From: Heterotrichella gracilis
Lineage: Eukaryota; Sar; Xanthophyceae; Tribonematales; Xanthonemataceae
Reading direction: 5' to 3'
Assembly: GCA_032358255.1 (NCBI GenBank)
Contig: JAULBX010031370.1
Coordinates: 310,001 to 374,000, forward strand
DNA length: 64,000 nt
Shown here: piece after piece, positions 21,275-32,700 of the stretch
How positions within the stretch are numbered: position 1 is the first letter of the stretch
Layout: each line of letters opens with the position of its first letter
Notes under the pieces: generated by a model
What the model was told of the DNA's origin: nothing
What the model saw: the letters and a program-made list of their open reading frames with translations, nothing else
Database searches by the model: none
Made by a program: the position numbers and the translations under genes

Positions 21275-24003
21275 ATGAAGCTGTCTATACTGTCGCGTTC
21301 AGGGAGGGAGCTTGTGCCCGGTGGCCTGGAAGTACCTGAAGGGGTGCGCACTGGAGGATGGCAATTTCACCCTGATGCATGCATGCATTTGTTCAACTCA
21401 AACCGAAGCCGATGTTGCGGAACCAGTCTTGCGCTTAGGACTTTTCAGCTACTATTCAGCTCATAGAGTGTGCAAAGCATGCTTGGATGCGGATGCAACT
21501 GCCATCATCATCTGTACACATGCGTGCATCACATATATGCATGCATATCGACACCATTTGTGCTGCCACACGCTTCACACAGTATCAATGCGCACATATC
21601 AACACATCTACTGAGACGCACAGCACATATGCTTGCACGTACACGCAAGAACAATTTGCATGCCGTGGTGCATCGCCCATGTACGCATGGCAATTGCCTA
21701 GACTCAAGGCTGGTGCTTTTCTCCGGCCAGGCTACTGTGGAGGACCTCAAGAGCGCCTTTTTTGCAACCAAGAAGAAGTACTACCCAGAGAGGCAGCGCT
21801 TCAGCTTGCCCCCCAAGGCGGGAGAAAAGCGGGGCGTGGCCTTGGCTGATGGCAAGAAGCTGTCGGACTTTGCGCTAGCGGACGGGTCTGTGCTGCAGTT
21901 CAAAGACCTGGGCCCGCAGGTATGGATCAATTTACCAAACGCAGGACACTCTGCATCCCATATGCAGGACACTCTGCATGCCACTCTGTGCTCTATGGTA
22001 TGACACACGCCATGGTTTATTAATGAATCTGGGCTGCTCGAGCAGCTGGGTTCCTGCGCTGAAACCAGCCCGTTGTTGATGCTTGGATTCTCCTTGTCTA
22101 AGGGTTAAGTAACCAAACTAGTTTGAAACTCGTTGAAATCTCTGCACAGGTTGCCTGGAGAACCGTGTTCTTCTGGGAGTACTTTGGGCCACTGGTGGTT
22201 TACCCGCTCTTCTACTTCTTCCCCAATGTCTTCTACCCAGGCCACAGGTACGCTTGCACAATATAGAAAGGATAATATGCGTTGACAAACTGCACGCATG
22301 TCTCCACACCTTACCTCCCCTTGCAATTAACATGATATTTTGAAAGTGAGTGCACTGACCAATAGCCCTGTGCTTTCTTCCCGCACCTAGTCCAAACCCT
22401 AAACCCACCCTGCCCAGTCAGAACCACCCAAGCCATTGCATGCAGTAGCTCAACAATTTTGTACGCCACCGCAGTGTTCCCGAGAAGGCCCAGGTGCAGA
22501 CCTTTGCGCTGGCGTACTGGAGCTTCCACTATGCCAAGCGAATCTTTGAGACCTTCCTCATCCACAGGTAACACCCCACGACACAGGCATAGCTGGCAAT
22601 ACCTAGGCCCTCCTCCTCTTGCTTCTGACCTACTGGGATTGCCTTCTAAATTCGATACCTAAACAGATTCAAATTAAAGGTGTACTGTCATAGATATATA
22701 AAAAGAATATCATTACAAAACAATTTGGCATTTGTTTGAGGAATAAATCAACCTCCATCCTCAATGAGATGGGAGCTGTATTTTCCTTTCTTGGTTTCAG
22801 GTTCAGCCACTCTACCATGCCGCTGTTCAACCTGTTCAAGAACTGCGGCTACTACTGGATGTTTGCAGCCTACGTGTCCTACTTCATAAACCACCCGCTG
22901 TACACCGCGCCCTCATGGACACAGTCGCAGGTGGCGCTGGTGCTGGCGGTGCTGTTCCAGCTATGCAACTTCAGGTATGCATGCACGACCCGCACACTGG
23001 CCATATATGGCACAGGAACATTTGCCTGCATGCCGCTCAGTTTTGTTTTCAGGCACAAGAACCACTGCTTTTTCCCTAGGGGATATGTTTCAAGTCAACA
23101 GGAAATGGCATAATATATTGATAATGCTCGGATTTCCCACTGTGCAAAAGCGTTTTGTGCAGGCCTTTCCCCCTCCACTTCTGAATAATATATGTGCTTT
23201 TGCAGGACGCACCTGATCCTGAAGAACCTGCGGCCAGCGGGGTCCAAGGAGTACGCCATGCCCAAGGGATTCCTGTTCAACTTTGTCACTTGCGCCAACT
23301 ACACCACCGAGATCTACGCATGGGTTGCATTCACGGTGGCCACCCAGACCCTGGCCGCCTTCTTCTTCACCGCTGCGGGCACCCTGCAGATGATCCCATG
23401 GGCGGTGGCCAAGCATAAGCGGCTGCGCAAGGTGAGGCCAGGTCATCACTAGACCCGGCAGGTTGTGGTTAAGATGGGTTTTTGAAGAATGGGGAACGTC
23501 AGGGTATTTGGACCATTTTTTGGTGGCGATGCTTAGTTGCGCACCATTAGCCAAAGCACTGCAGCATTCACCCTGCATATGATCCCATGGGCAGTGGCCA
23601 GGCACAAGCGGCTGGCAAGGTGAGGCCATTGCCGGGGTTAGGTTCTAGGGTTATCACTAGGTCTGGCAGGATGGAATCAATGTGGCTTGTTAACGAATGA
23701 GGGGGTTGAAGAACATCAGTTTGGGTGGCCCCCCAGACCTAGCGGCCTTCAGATGCTCCCCTAAACCCTAAATTTTAAACCCTAAAACCCTAAACCCTAA
23801 GCATTTCTTCCCCTGGGCAGCGATCAAGCACAAGCGGCTGCACAAACTGGCCACGGGTTAGGATGGCAAATGGCTTGCTGTTCCTTGATATATAGCAAAA
23901 TTCAAACCGAGTCCTGCTTGGCTGGTGTGTGCAGTTGTTTGACGGCCAGGAGGGGCGCCCCAAGTTCAAGCGGCCATTCATCATCCTGCCACCCTTCCTG
24001 TGA
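21275..24003 (+). CDS. ECR: Very-long-chain (3R)... trans-2,3-enoyl-CoA reductase, ECR/CER10/TSC13 type
   Basis: Last enzyme of the microsomal fatty-acid elongase: reduces trans-2-enoyl-CoA to acyl-CoA with NADPH in the ER membrane. Exons 21275-21343, 21731-21919, 22150-22247, 22475-22567, 22801-22974, 23206-23431, 23935-24003 sum to 918 nt (305 residues), the usual plant length, and every phase joins. The N-terminus (MKLSILSRSGRELV, ATVEDLKSAF) is the ubiquitin-like domain of this family. Then come FFWEYFGPLVVYPLFYF, the NHPLYT block, HLILKNLRPAGSKEY, GFLFNFVTCANYTTEIYAW with the conserved Asn-Tyr of the active site, and the C-terminal FKRPFIILPPFL. The start ATG is the only one fitting the family N-terminus. 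Its promoter is shared with the divergent UBX gene. Steroid-reductase C-terminal fold; several membrane helices. Confidence 0.95.
23562..23858 (+). repeat. Two echoes of ECR exon 6 end in its intron
   Basis: About 23562-23670 repeats the end of exon 6 (ATGATCCCATGGGC, CACAAGCGGCTG), its GTGAGGCC donor and the start of the intron including the TATCACTAG stretch. A shorter copy at about 23808-23858 keeps CTGGGCAGCG and AAGCACAAGCGGCTG. Confidence 0.85.
23760..23801. repeat. Telomere-like CCCTAAA tract in intron
   Basis: Four to five imperfect CCCTAAA heptamers lie in the last ECR intron between the two exon echoes and about 130 bp before the final acceptor. Confidence 0.85.
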
Positions 24004-24842
24004 AGCCCCTACTGGGGAACTAGCCGGGTGCACATGTGTGGTGGAGCTCAGAGGCCCACTTCATGGGAGCCTGCAGCAGGAGGACGTATTACGACGATGT
24101 GGATGTGGAGGGGATTCGTGTACTATGGCCCCTGAATGATGTTATGGCGTGGGGGCTTGAGCACATGGGACCAAGTCTCGTGGCAGGCCAATGGGGTGCG
24201 GTTTGTTGGCTTGAGCCATATGCTTGATGCAAAAGCTCTGGGCGTCGTGTGTGGGTCCACCAGCAGCACAGCTGTCACGTGGTGTGCTTCTGAAAATGGG
24301 GGCAGCAGCAACTGGTGGGTTTGTTGAGCGCCATGACATCGGGCAGCACGCATGGCGAGTTGCTGGGCGCCTGGGCATCAGGTGGCGAGGCTCGATGCTG
24401 CCGTTTATGGGCTAGGATTGCTGCACCCGACTTAATTGTGTATGGGAGCAGCTGAGACTCTTGCAGGGGGGTGGTTTGTATCGAATGCATTGCCACAGCA
24501 GTGTGCTGGGCAGTCAGGGGAGTGCATGTGTTGAACGCACAACACATGAATTTGAAGGGTATCGTGCAAGTGGTCTGGGGAGCTTTGTACGTTTGTACAT
24601 TTAGTAGGGAGGAGACACAGACGAAGACTCTTGTGAACTTACCCTACAGGGTTTTGTAAAATGATTTGTAACACGCATACATGCATCGGAGACTTTCGAC
24701 AGTATTCAAGCGGCCGCACAGGCCGCATTATTTGCTGAATATGCCTGTAGCATTCTTCGCCCAGAGTTTAGAGGGCACTAGCTAGTGCCAGCGTTCCAAC
24801 TCACGAGACCAGGCGTGAGCTCCCCTGGGGAGGTGCAAAGCC
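24004..24842. other. 3' UTR/intergenic region
   Basis: Holds the ECR 3' end and the upstream region of the next gene. Two TGTAA motifs (24655, 24667), the polyadenylation signal of many chlorophytes, lie far downstream of the stop. No coding block is recognised. Confidence 0.45.
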
Positions 24843-25285
24843 ATGGCCATGCAGGCGCTCCGCCGAGCGCTTCAGCTTTCTGCAAGCAGGTCTAGCGGTC
24901 AGGCGCGTGGGTTTGTTCGCACGCCTACAAGCATGGCCCGAATGTGGTATGTGGGGAATGCCTACTTGGTGAAAGTCCCGCCAAATTGCCTGTACCGTGA
25001 CGAAGTGTACACCATAGAAGAGGCCTGTCTTGTGTACTACAACGAGGACATAAAACCTTCAAGGTGTGCGATCGCCTGTGGTCCGAGTATACGACAAAGG
25101 TGTGGGCCAGGGCAAGGCTGGACTGGTTCCCCCACCCCCAGTGTGGACCAGCAACTCCAGACCAGGGGCAACTGACCGAGGAGGAGGTTGACCACCTGAG
25201 GAAGTTCAAGGAGAAGCTAGAGGAGCTGGGGCTGGCCCAGCATATCACTGAGGAGGGCTGGTGTCACGTGGAGTACGAGGTCTAG
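24843..25285 (+). CDS. Small protein with mitochondrial-type presequence; apparent frameshift near 25050
   Basis: I do not recognise the family. The ATG at 24843 opens a basic, Ser/Arg-rich leader (MAMQALRRALQLSASRSS) ending ARGF, like a mitochondrial presequence, followed by ARMWYVGNAYLVKVPP and an acidic segment. Coding-like character then passes to frame 2: VWARARLDWFPHPQ and the charged helix EEEVDHLRKFKEKLEELG, stop TAG at 25283-25285. The switch falls at the AAAA run at about 25050-25053, too tight for an intron. One base missing there would explain it, giving roughly 148 residues. Either a sequencing or assembly slip, or a real lesion. A TGTAA lies at 25331. No neighbour suggests its role. 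Confidence 0.55.
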
Positions 25286-25370
25286 TAAGCGGACAAGAAG
25301 GTTGTCTATTGGCTTTGCCTAGCTGCGTAGCTGTAACCCGTGACAGAGGTAGGAATTGCAAGACTAAAGT

Positions 25371-25534
25371 ACCTATGGGAAACAAACCAATGCAACACTA
25401 GAATGCTCAGAGCCTGGCAACTCCTAGCTCTGTCTAATGGGTTATTGTCAGCCATCCCATTTATTGTCAGACATAGCTAGGAGTTGCCAGTCTCTGAGCA
25501 GTCTAGTGTTAGATTTGGTATGTTTCCCATAGGT
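25371..25534. repeat. Long imperfect inverted repeat (hairpin; foldback element or small-RNA precursor)
   Basis: The left arm, about 25371-25443, starts ACCTATGGGAAACA and includes CTCAGAG and GGCAACTCCTAGCT. The right arm, about 25462-25534, is its reverse complement with scattered mismatches. The loop of about 20 nt is flanked by two copies of TTATTGTCAG. There is no coding potential and no adjacent transposase. Confidence 0.85.
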
Positions 25535-26771
25535 AGGTTGTTCGTTTTTCAGCTATCATCCTGTGTGCTATATGGCTGAGATGGTTACGTATGGTATACC
25601 GTCCAGGAGTTGTTGTTACAAACTGGCTCTACCCTAGCCATGAAGGCTGAGAGAACGTTTTGCACCTGAATGTGCGCACCAGCGTAAAACCAGGCTCTAC
25701 CTGACCCTAGCCTAGGGTGTGTATATACAATTTGGAATAAAACTTCACACGCTCTAGCGTTCATATATGTCCTGTAACGACAGACCCCACGTGGTTCCCA
25801 GGGGCCTGGGAGCCGAGGCAGGCTGGTGCACGCAACAGCCGCAGCTCTGAATACTCTCACACTCCCAGCAGTCCCCCATTACCCGCATACATGCAGGTGG
25901 CAGGTGGTGGGCTGTGCGCTACATAGCATGTATGCTGCATGGCGCAGAGGCTCAGCAGAGGCTGGCCACCGCTGCCCCACACAGTTCACAGGCCGCAACA
26001 GCATGCATGGCTTGCCAGGCCCAAAGTGCACGCTCTACGTGTATGCATGCAGGGGATGTGTACAGGATGGTGCCTCTCGGGAGTTGGAGGGCTATCAATC
26101 TGTATGGATACATGCACCATCAGTTCATGATTTTTGCACTGCCGGATGCTTGTTACTGAGGAATTCATCCGGCAAGAGAATGCTGCAGTAATGTCAAACT
26201 CTGTTGCAACGCCCAATTGGTGGGCTCCCTGATGCTCCATGAGCGTCACAGTGTAAAGTGACCAACTGGTTGTTAGGGTTTTAGGGTTTTGTTGGGCTGA
26301 TAGAACGGGCGCCCTCGGACTGATTCCTATCGCCCTTTGCTTCAATAGAACAGGCAAAGCCTGGTTTAAAATTCATCTACTGGGCGCCAAATTACCCGCA
26401 CCTTGCACCTGCAGTGCTGGTTTGCAAGCTTTTTGGAAGAACCCGTGAAACGTGGTGATTTATTCTGGACATGCATGCATGCGCCTCCTCAGCAGTGTCA
26501 CCAAGCGTATTCCCCAGGGTGAACGAGATGAGTTCAACCAGTTTACCTAAATAGCGGCCAGTGCACGGAATGTGACATCAGCGCATACTGGTGACGCTGG
26601 CCACACTTGCCATGCATGTGCTGTTTCACTGACAAGGGTTGCCCTGGCGTAACAGCAACAGATCTATCGCAACAGATCTACTGTTATTCACCGTTTTTGA
26701 AACATTATACTGTCTTCTGAGTAGGAAAAACAGCTGGACGGTCGGGTTGGGGTGGAGCCTCTGAAAGGACC
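25535..26771. other. Intergenic region upstream of the OSCA channel
   Basis: No coding block or splice-supported exon is seen. It contains one TTAGGGTTTTAGGG tract near 26275, a GCATGCATGC cluster near 26471, and a tandem GCAACAGATCTA pair at 26655-26681. Confidence 0.5.
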
Positions 26772-29700
26772 ATGGAACCAACTTCTGAACCAATTGCAAA
26801 CACCACATCAGGCGGTGCCCCGCCCTGTAATGACCCCTATTGCTACAACACAACAGTGGAGGACTCGGATCTGGTGCAGGCGTGAGTCTACATACAACGT
26901 GGTGCTTTAAAGCTGCGATCTTGACCTGCACTTGTGCAGAATCCCCAGCTGGTCACCACCACTGACCGTTGCAGGTTCATCACCAACTCGTGCCTTGGAG
27001 TCCTATGCTTCGTGGGCTTTTGGGTGTTCAGAGGGAAGTTTAAGCTGTACCAAGCTCGGCTGGTATGTGCAATGCACCGTCTCCTCATTAACACCATTTC
27101 TCTTTGGCAGGCAGTGCAAAACACCCCAATACGTGCTTCAGGTTGTTGCTCTGCCAGTTTTAAATATCCTTGTTGTACTGCTCTTGTGTAGGAGCTTCCA
27201 GAGGTGGCAGTGCGGCCACCTTCCATGCAAACAAGCGGGTGGGCGTTATTTTGGTGAGTGTAACCTTGATTGGGCCGGTGGGGGGGTGGGGGTGGGGGTG
27301 GGGGGGAAACCCTAAACGCTGTGTGTCAGTACACCACTTGCTTGGTGCCAGAATTACGAGGTGAAAACAGTTAATTATGAGCCCATTCTGTTTCAGGTCC
27401 TGGCTCCCCCCTGTCTTCTCTATGAGCGAAGAGGACTTCGTGGAAACTTGCGGGCTTGACGCCATGATGCTGGTCAAAACTGCACAGCTGGGCATGGAAC
27501 TATTTCTGCCGCTCAGCTTTCTGGGGTGTTCCGTATGTAAGTTGGAATGCGTAATTGCTGTTAAATTTATTGAAGCCTGCATTGCATCCGTGGAAGTCCT
27601 GAAATAGCATTATAACAAATATATACTGGTTTAGAAAAACAAAATGTTGGTTTGCAGTGTTGCCAGTGAACGTTACTGGAGGATCTGACGCAGCCTCTGT
27701 CACCAACACCGACACTATGATGTCGCTGACAATCTCCAACCTCCCAACTGGCTCCAACAAGATGTGGTACGGTGGAGATTACGCGCCTGTTCAAGGACAG
27801 GCTGTGTACATAGTTATTTAATTTCCTTGTTTATGGTGGACATATGGGTTTGCGTGGGAAGATGCTGACCCTGTCATTGCTTGCCTGCATCTCACCGCCA
27901 TTGTCAAATCGCTCTTCCATGGATTGCGCTATCACATTTGGACGATCACATTGTGGTTATCTTTTCTGAAGCGCGTTGCAATGGCAGGTTTCACGTGGTG
28001 GTCTGTTGGATCTTCCAGCTGTACTGCTGCTGGCTGCTGACCCTGCATTACAAGGTGAGTTCAGCTTTGCATTGAGCACATCTTTGGCATGATTTGGAAG
28101 CCATTTCACACAGCTTTGCATTGCACGCACCATGGGCATAAGTTCAAATCCAGTGTCACAATGCTGTCTGTCTTGTGACACACTTCTTGATGCAGGGCTT
28201 TGTCAAGCTCAGGCAAAAGTTCATTGCTGACAGCATTCGAATCGATGCGGCTGTGGGGCGGTCTGTATCCCTGGGACGACCAAGTGTTATCCAGACAGAA
28301 ATGGTATGCATTGCCTTGGCCGACTTGCACAGCTGAAGCTAATTCTGATTGTAAATCCATGTTGCACTTGTGCGTACAGGGATCGGTTTTGAAGGGCACT
28401 GCTAATGCCTCTTCTATTCACGTGTCAACGCCAACCCTGGCTGCACCTCATGACAGCCCACAGCCAGCCGAGGGTGAAGGGCCGCCTCCTCGTGGTGGAA
28501 AAAATGCAGTTGCTGGAGCATCTGTGCAGCAATTGCAGGATAAGCCCAGGGCAGGTGGACACGGCAGTAAGCCTACTCATATTGAAATGGCAAAGATGTC
28601 CAGCCCTTCATACCCTGTTGCTGGTTCTGAGGATGGTTGTTTAGAGGAGGATGGTCAAGATCTCACAGCCATTCCAGTGACACAGGCCACAGAAACGCAG
28701 CAATTAGAGGGAGAGGAGCTCCTTGGGTATGAAGCCAGCAGCGGCTTTGATGCACCCAACGATGGTGAGTACCGCGTGTGGTTGCAAATATACTATTGCT
28801 GTGATTTTCACAAGACCCATTTTTTGTTCCACTCCTGGCATTTAAATGAATTTCAGGTTTGTTCAGCCTTGTGGTTATGCCCGTGCCGTGCGGGCATTCC
28901 AATCGTTTCTGACAAGTATCCTGGTAATCAATACGCTCAAACCATTGTTATTCTCATGCAGTGGGCTATGGTGTGGTGAACCACTACTGGGACGCAAAGC
29001 TCGGTCACAGCCCTGAACTGCACGCACGCAAAAGCGTGCGGTTTCGAAGGGCCGTGGTCGCTCAGCTTCAGAGCGGTGAGGTAGTGAAGGCGAATGCGCA
29101 GCAGTATGCCCTGCTGGTGTTTGATGTGCCAGAGACAGGGACCGCAGGGGGGTGCGTTCCCGCTCGTTTAATTAAAAAGATATATCATTAAAAAACAATA
29201 TAAACTTACGACATATGATTTTAATTTGTGGTTCCCAGCAATAAGTACTCTTGGATGAGATGTTTGTTACAACAAGCCATTCTGTGCTTGCAGCTCACTG
29301 TTTGCAGTCCCTGGGAGTGGCTATATCTCGGTAGAGGGTGACTAGTGCACTCAGAATCTCTAATAAATGCTAGTGCATAATCGCTATTATGGGGTTCATC
29401 AGTTGCGACTGTACATTGCAGGCTGTCAGTGTCCTTTTACGAGTTCCTCGCCAACCTGGTCAAGTCCTGGAAGCGCAAGTGGCAACACAGGGACGAGGCA
29501 CTGGGCGATGATGAGGAGTCAGCGGGGCCTCCTGAAAGAGACCCAGTGGAGACAGTGAAAGGTACAAAAGTTGCCGCTAAAGACCTGTATGCATGTTTCC
29601 ATTGATGGCACAATCAACAAGCAAATGCCACAGAATGGCCTCGTCGCCCTTGAGGGCTAGCCATTTGCATTGTACCAGCGCGATGCAATACAAGTAAAAG

Positions 29701-32700
29701 GCAATGGTAATTGCCACGGGTGGCCATAACATGTTCTGCATTAGCAGGCATCACCAGCTTGCTAATCACAGTTGTGCAAGTAATGGCAACCCCACACCCC
29801 ATAAATCCATTTGCTTTTTCAATGTATTATCCCGTTATTTTATTTGTGTTTGCACCCATGTGGCCCCAGGCGGTGCCAGCCTTGGCCAGCCCGATACCCT
29901 GACAAGGGCCAACCTGGCCATGATGCGCTGGCGCAAGAAGACCACCACCGACTTCAAGCCCCAGGACAGCCTGGCAGAGAAGAGGCTGGCAACCCAGAAG
30001 ACGCGCATCCGCAACCTGCACGCAATCTTCCACGACCTCTTTGGGGACACCTTTGACCAGTTTGTGCCCATTTATGATTATCAGGTGGGGTGACCTATGG
30101 GATGTGGGTGACCTATGGGATGTGGCTGAGAGCTTGTCAGGCCATTGTCATCTCGCCCAATGTCAAGCCAGCAAACACCACCAGCCTGTGCAATGACACC
30201 ACAGCAACAGTTGGTGGTGGTGTCATATGGGCCTTGAAGCCTTTCCAGAACTGTGATTATAGTTATTATTTGCGATTGTGATGATGATTTTGATAATTCT
30301 TGGGATGTCGGATACTAATTGTGATTCTCATTTTGCTTTTTATATGTGTTTTGCAGGAGGTGGAGTGTCTGCTGTGGAAGTGGGATGCTGCGTACAGTCG
30401 GCTGGAGTTTGCGCAGTGGCGACTGTCACAGTCAAAGGACAATACGTAAGAACCTTGGGGTAGAACCACTACAAACGTTAATGACTACTTATTGCAGTTG
30501 TTGCGCTTTGCGCTGTTATTGGCAGTGACATCGGCATTGGCATTGGCATTGACACTGTAGTTAAAGAATGATCATCATTTTTATTATACATATAAATAGA
30601 TTGGTATACTCCCTGCAGGCGCCCCATGCACCGCTCTGGCTTCCTTGGCCTGTGGGGCCCCAAGGTGGACAGCATCGAAGGGCACACCCACGCTGTGGAC
30701 CAGCTGGAGCAGCGCATACTCACCGCGCGCGCACGCACCCTGGCAGGCCCGCCCTGCCCCACCTTCATCGCGCTGTTCAAGTATGCCAACCCCCAAATGC
30801 ACAGGCAAACGCCACATGTCGGCATGAGCATGCCCAGTGCCCAGTCAATGTCAGCTGCGAGGGCGAATGTATCTTGACATATTTGCAGCAATGGCCACAT
30901 TGCGCCCACAACACACATTCCCCTCCTCACCCACCATCCCCTTACTCCCCCTTGCAGCTCCCAGCTGAGTGCCAGCGTGGCTGCCCAGTCCAACCTCAAC
31001 CCCAAGGACGAGCACCCGTTTGCACTCACAGCACAAACTAGGCATACCCAATTGCACCCCCGCTACCATACTCCACACACACCCAGTCTCGAAACCCCAT
31101 AATCCACCCCACGCTCTTGACCCCTCCCTCTCCAAAACACACATTTTCACCCCTTGCAGCTCTCAGCTGAGCGCCAGCGTGGCTGCCCAGTCCAACCTCA
31201 ACCCCAAGGACGAGCACCTGTTTGCAGCCACAGCAGAGCCTAGGCACCACCATTGCACTCCCGCCTCCACAGTCCACACACACCCAGTCAAACCCCACTC
31301 CCCACCCCACGCACCTGACCCCTCCCTCTCCAAAACACACCTTTTCACCCCTTGCAGCTCCCAGCTGAGTGCCAGCGTGGCTGCCCAGTCCAACCTCAAC
31401 CCCGAGGGAGAGCACCTGTTTGCAGCCACAGCAGCACCCAGCCCCGAGGACGTGAACTGGCCTGTGCTCAAGTACACCTGGGTGCAGAGGGGGGTGCGGG
31501 GGCTGGTAGCGCTGCTGCCCATTCTTGCCATCATGCTGTTCCCAATTGGGGCGTTCACAGGTATGTGCATGAATAGTTGGCTAGTTGCATGCACTGCACC
31601 AGTCGAGTCAGCTAGCAGCCACCCTTGCACAGCGTGTGCCCAGCCCCGTTGATATGAGTTGGCCTGTGCTCAAGTACACCTGGGTGCAGAGGTGCGTGCA
31701 CGCAGGGTTAGGGTTTTGGGTTTGAGTTGAGCAGCCACTGCAGTGCCAAGGATTGCATTTGATTGTTGCCTTGCCATTTAGGTCAAAGTTGTCGACCAAA
31801 ATCAACCAACTTGGATCTGACCATGGTATAAATATGCCAGATGGCATCATTGCAGTAGTGAAAAGGAAAGAACAAATCATTGCAAGAAGGAAAATCAATT
31901 GAAAAGTTTGCTCCAAAATATCAAAAAAAGGATTCATTTCTCGAGGTAATCTGAACATCTACAACACGTGCACCATTTTGAGAAACCATCGTCAGTAGGA
32001 ACACGTACCCACTTACTAGTCCCACTGATCTCCCCCCACCACACACACACAATCCCACACAAACTTTCCCCCCCTTGCAGGCGCCATCGCCCAGCTGAAC
32101 ATTGCCCTGTGCGGCAACTCCACCAGCAACGACCTGCACAACGAGTGGTACTGCGCGCAGGGCAACCTATTCAGGCGCCTGCTCACAGCCATGCTGCCCT
32201 CCATCCTGCTGACGGTGTACCAGACAGTGGTGCTGCCGCAGTCGCTGTACTGCATTGCGCAGGTGGGTGGGCGGGGATAAACCCTAGGTGAACCCTAGCA
32301 CTGCCTTGGTGGAAATGGGTGGGCAGGGGAAAACATTAACAGAACCCTAGCAGGTGGATCACCATCTGGTGTCGGTGCTGCCGCAGGTGCGTACTGCATT
32401 GCGCAGGGGGGTGGGCAGGGAAAAGCCTTAGGTGAACCCTAGCACTGCCCTGATGGTGGTGGTGTGGCAGACTCCACTGCTTGGCAGATGGTGGGGGGGA
32501 GGAATACCCTCCCAGAACCCTAGGAGGTGGGGCAGTGGCCTTGCAGCAGTGCTACCACTGGTGTCTGTGTGTGGGGTGAGACCCTTCCCTGGGGTTCCCC
32601 GTCTCAATCCAGTGCCCTGCCACCTGTCACAGGTCGAAGGGCGCCACGTGTCGCTGAGCGCGCTTGACCTGCGCATCGCCCGGCTGTACTACTACTGGGA

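Noticed and set aside
23760-23801. True telomere or chromosome end
   Set aside because: Only a few imperfect heptamers, inside a gene with exons on both sides; interstitial.
28200-28979. A 259-codon plus-strand open frame
   Set aside because: It runs straight through OSCA exon borders. Only the 28380-28764 part is used, in the same frame, as an OSCA exon; the ends are intron and out-of-frame exon.
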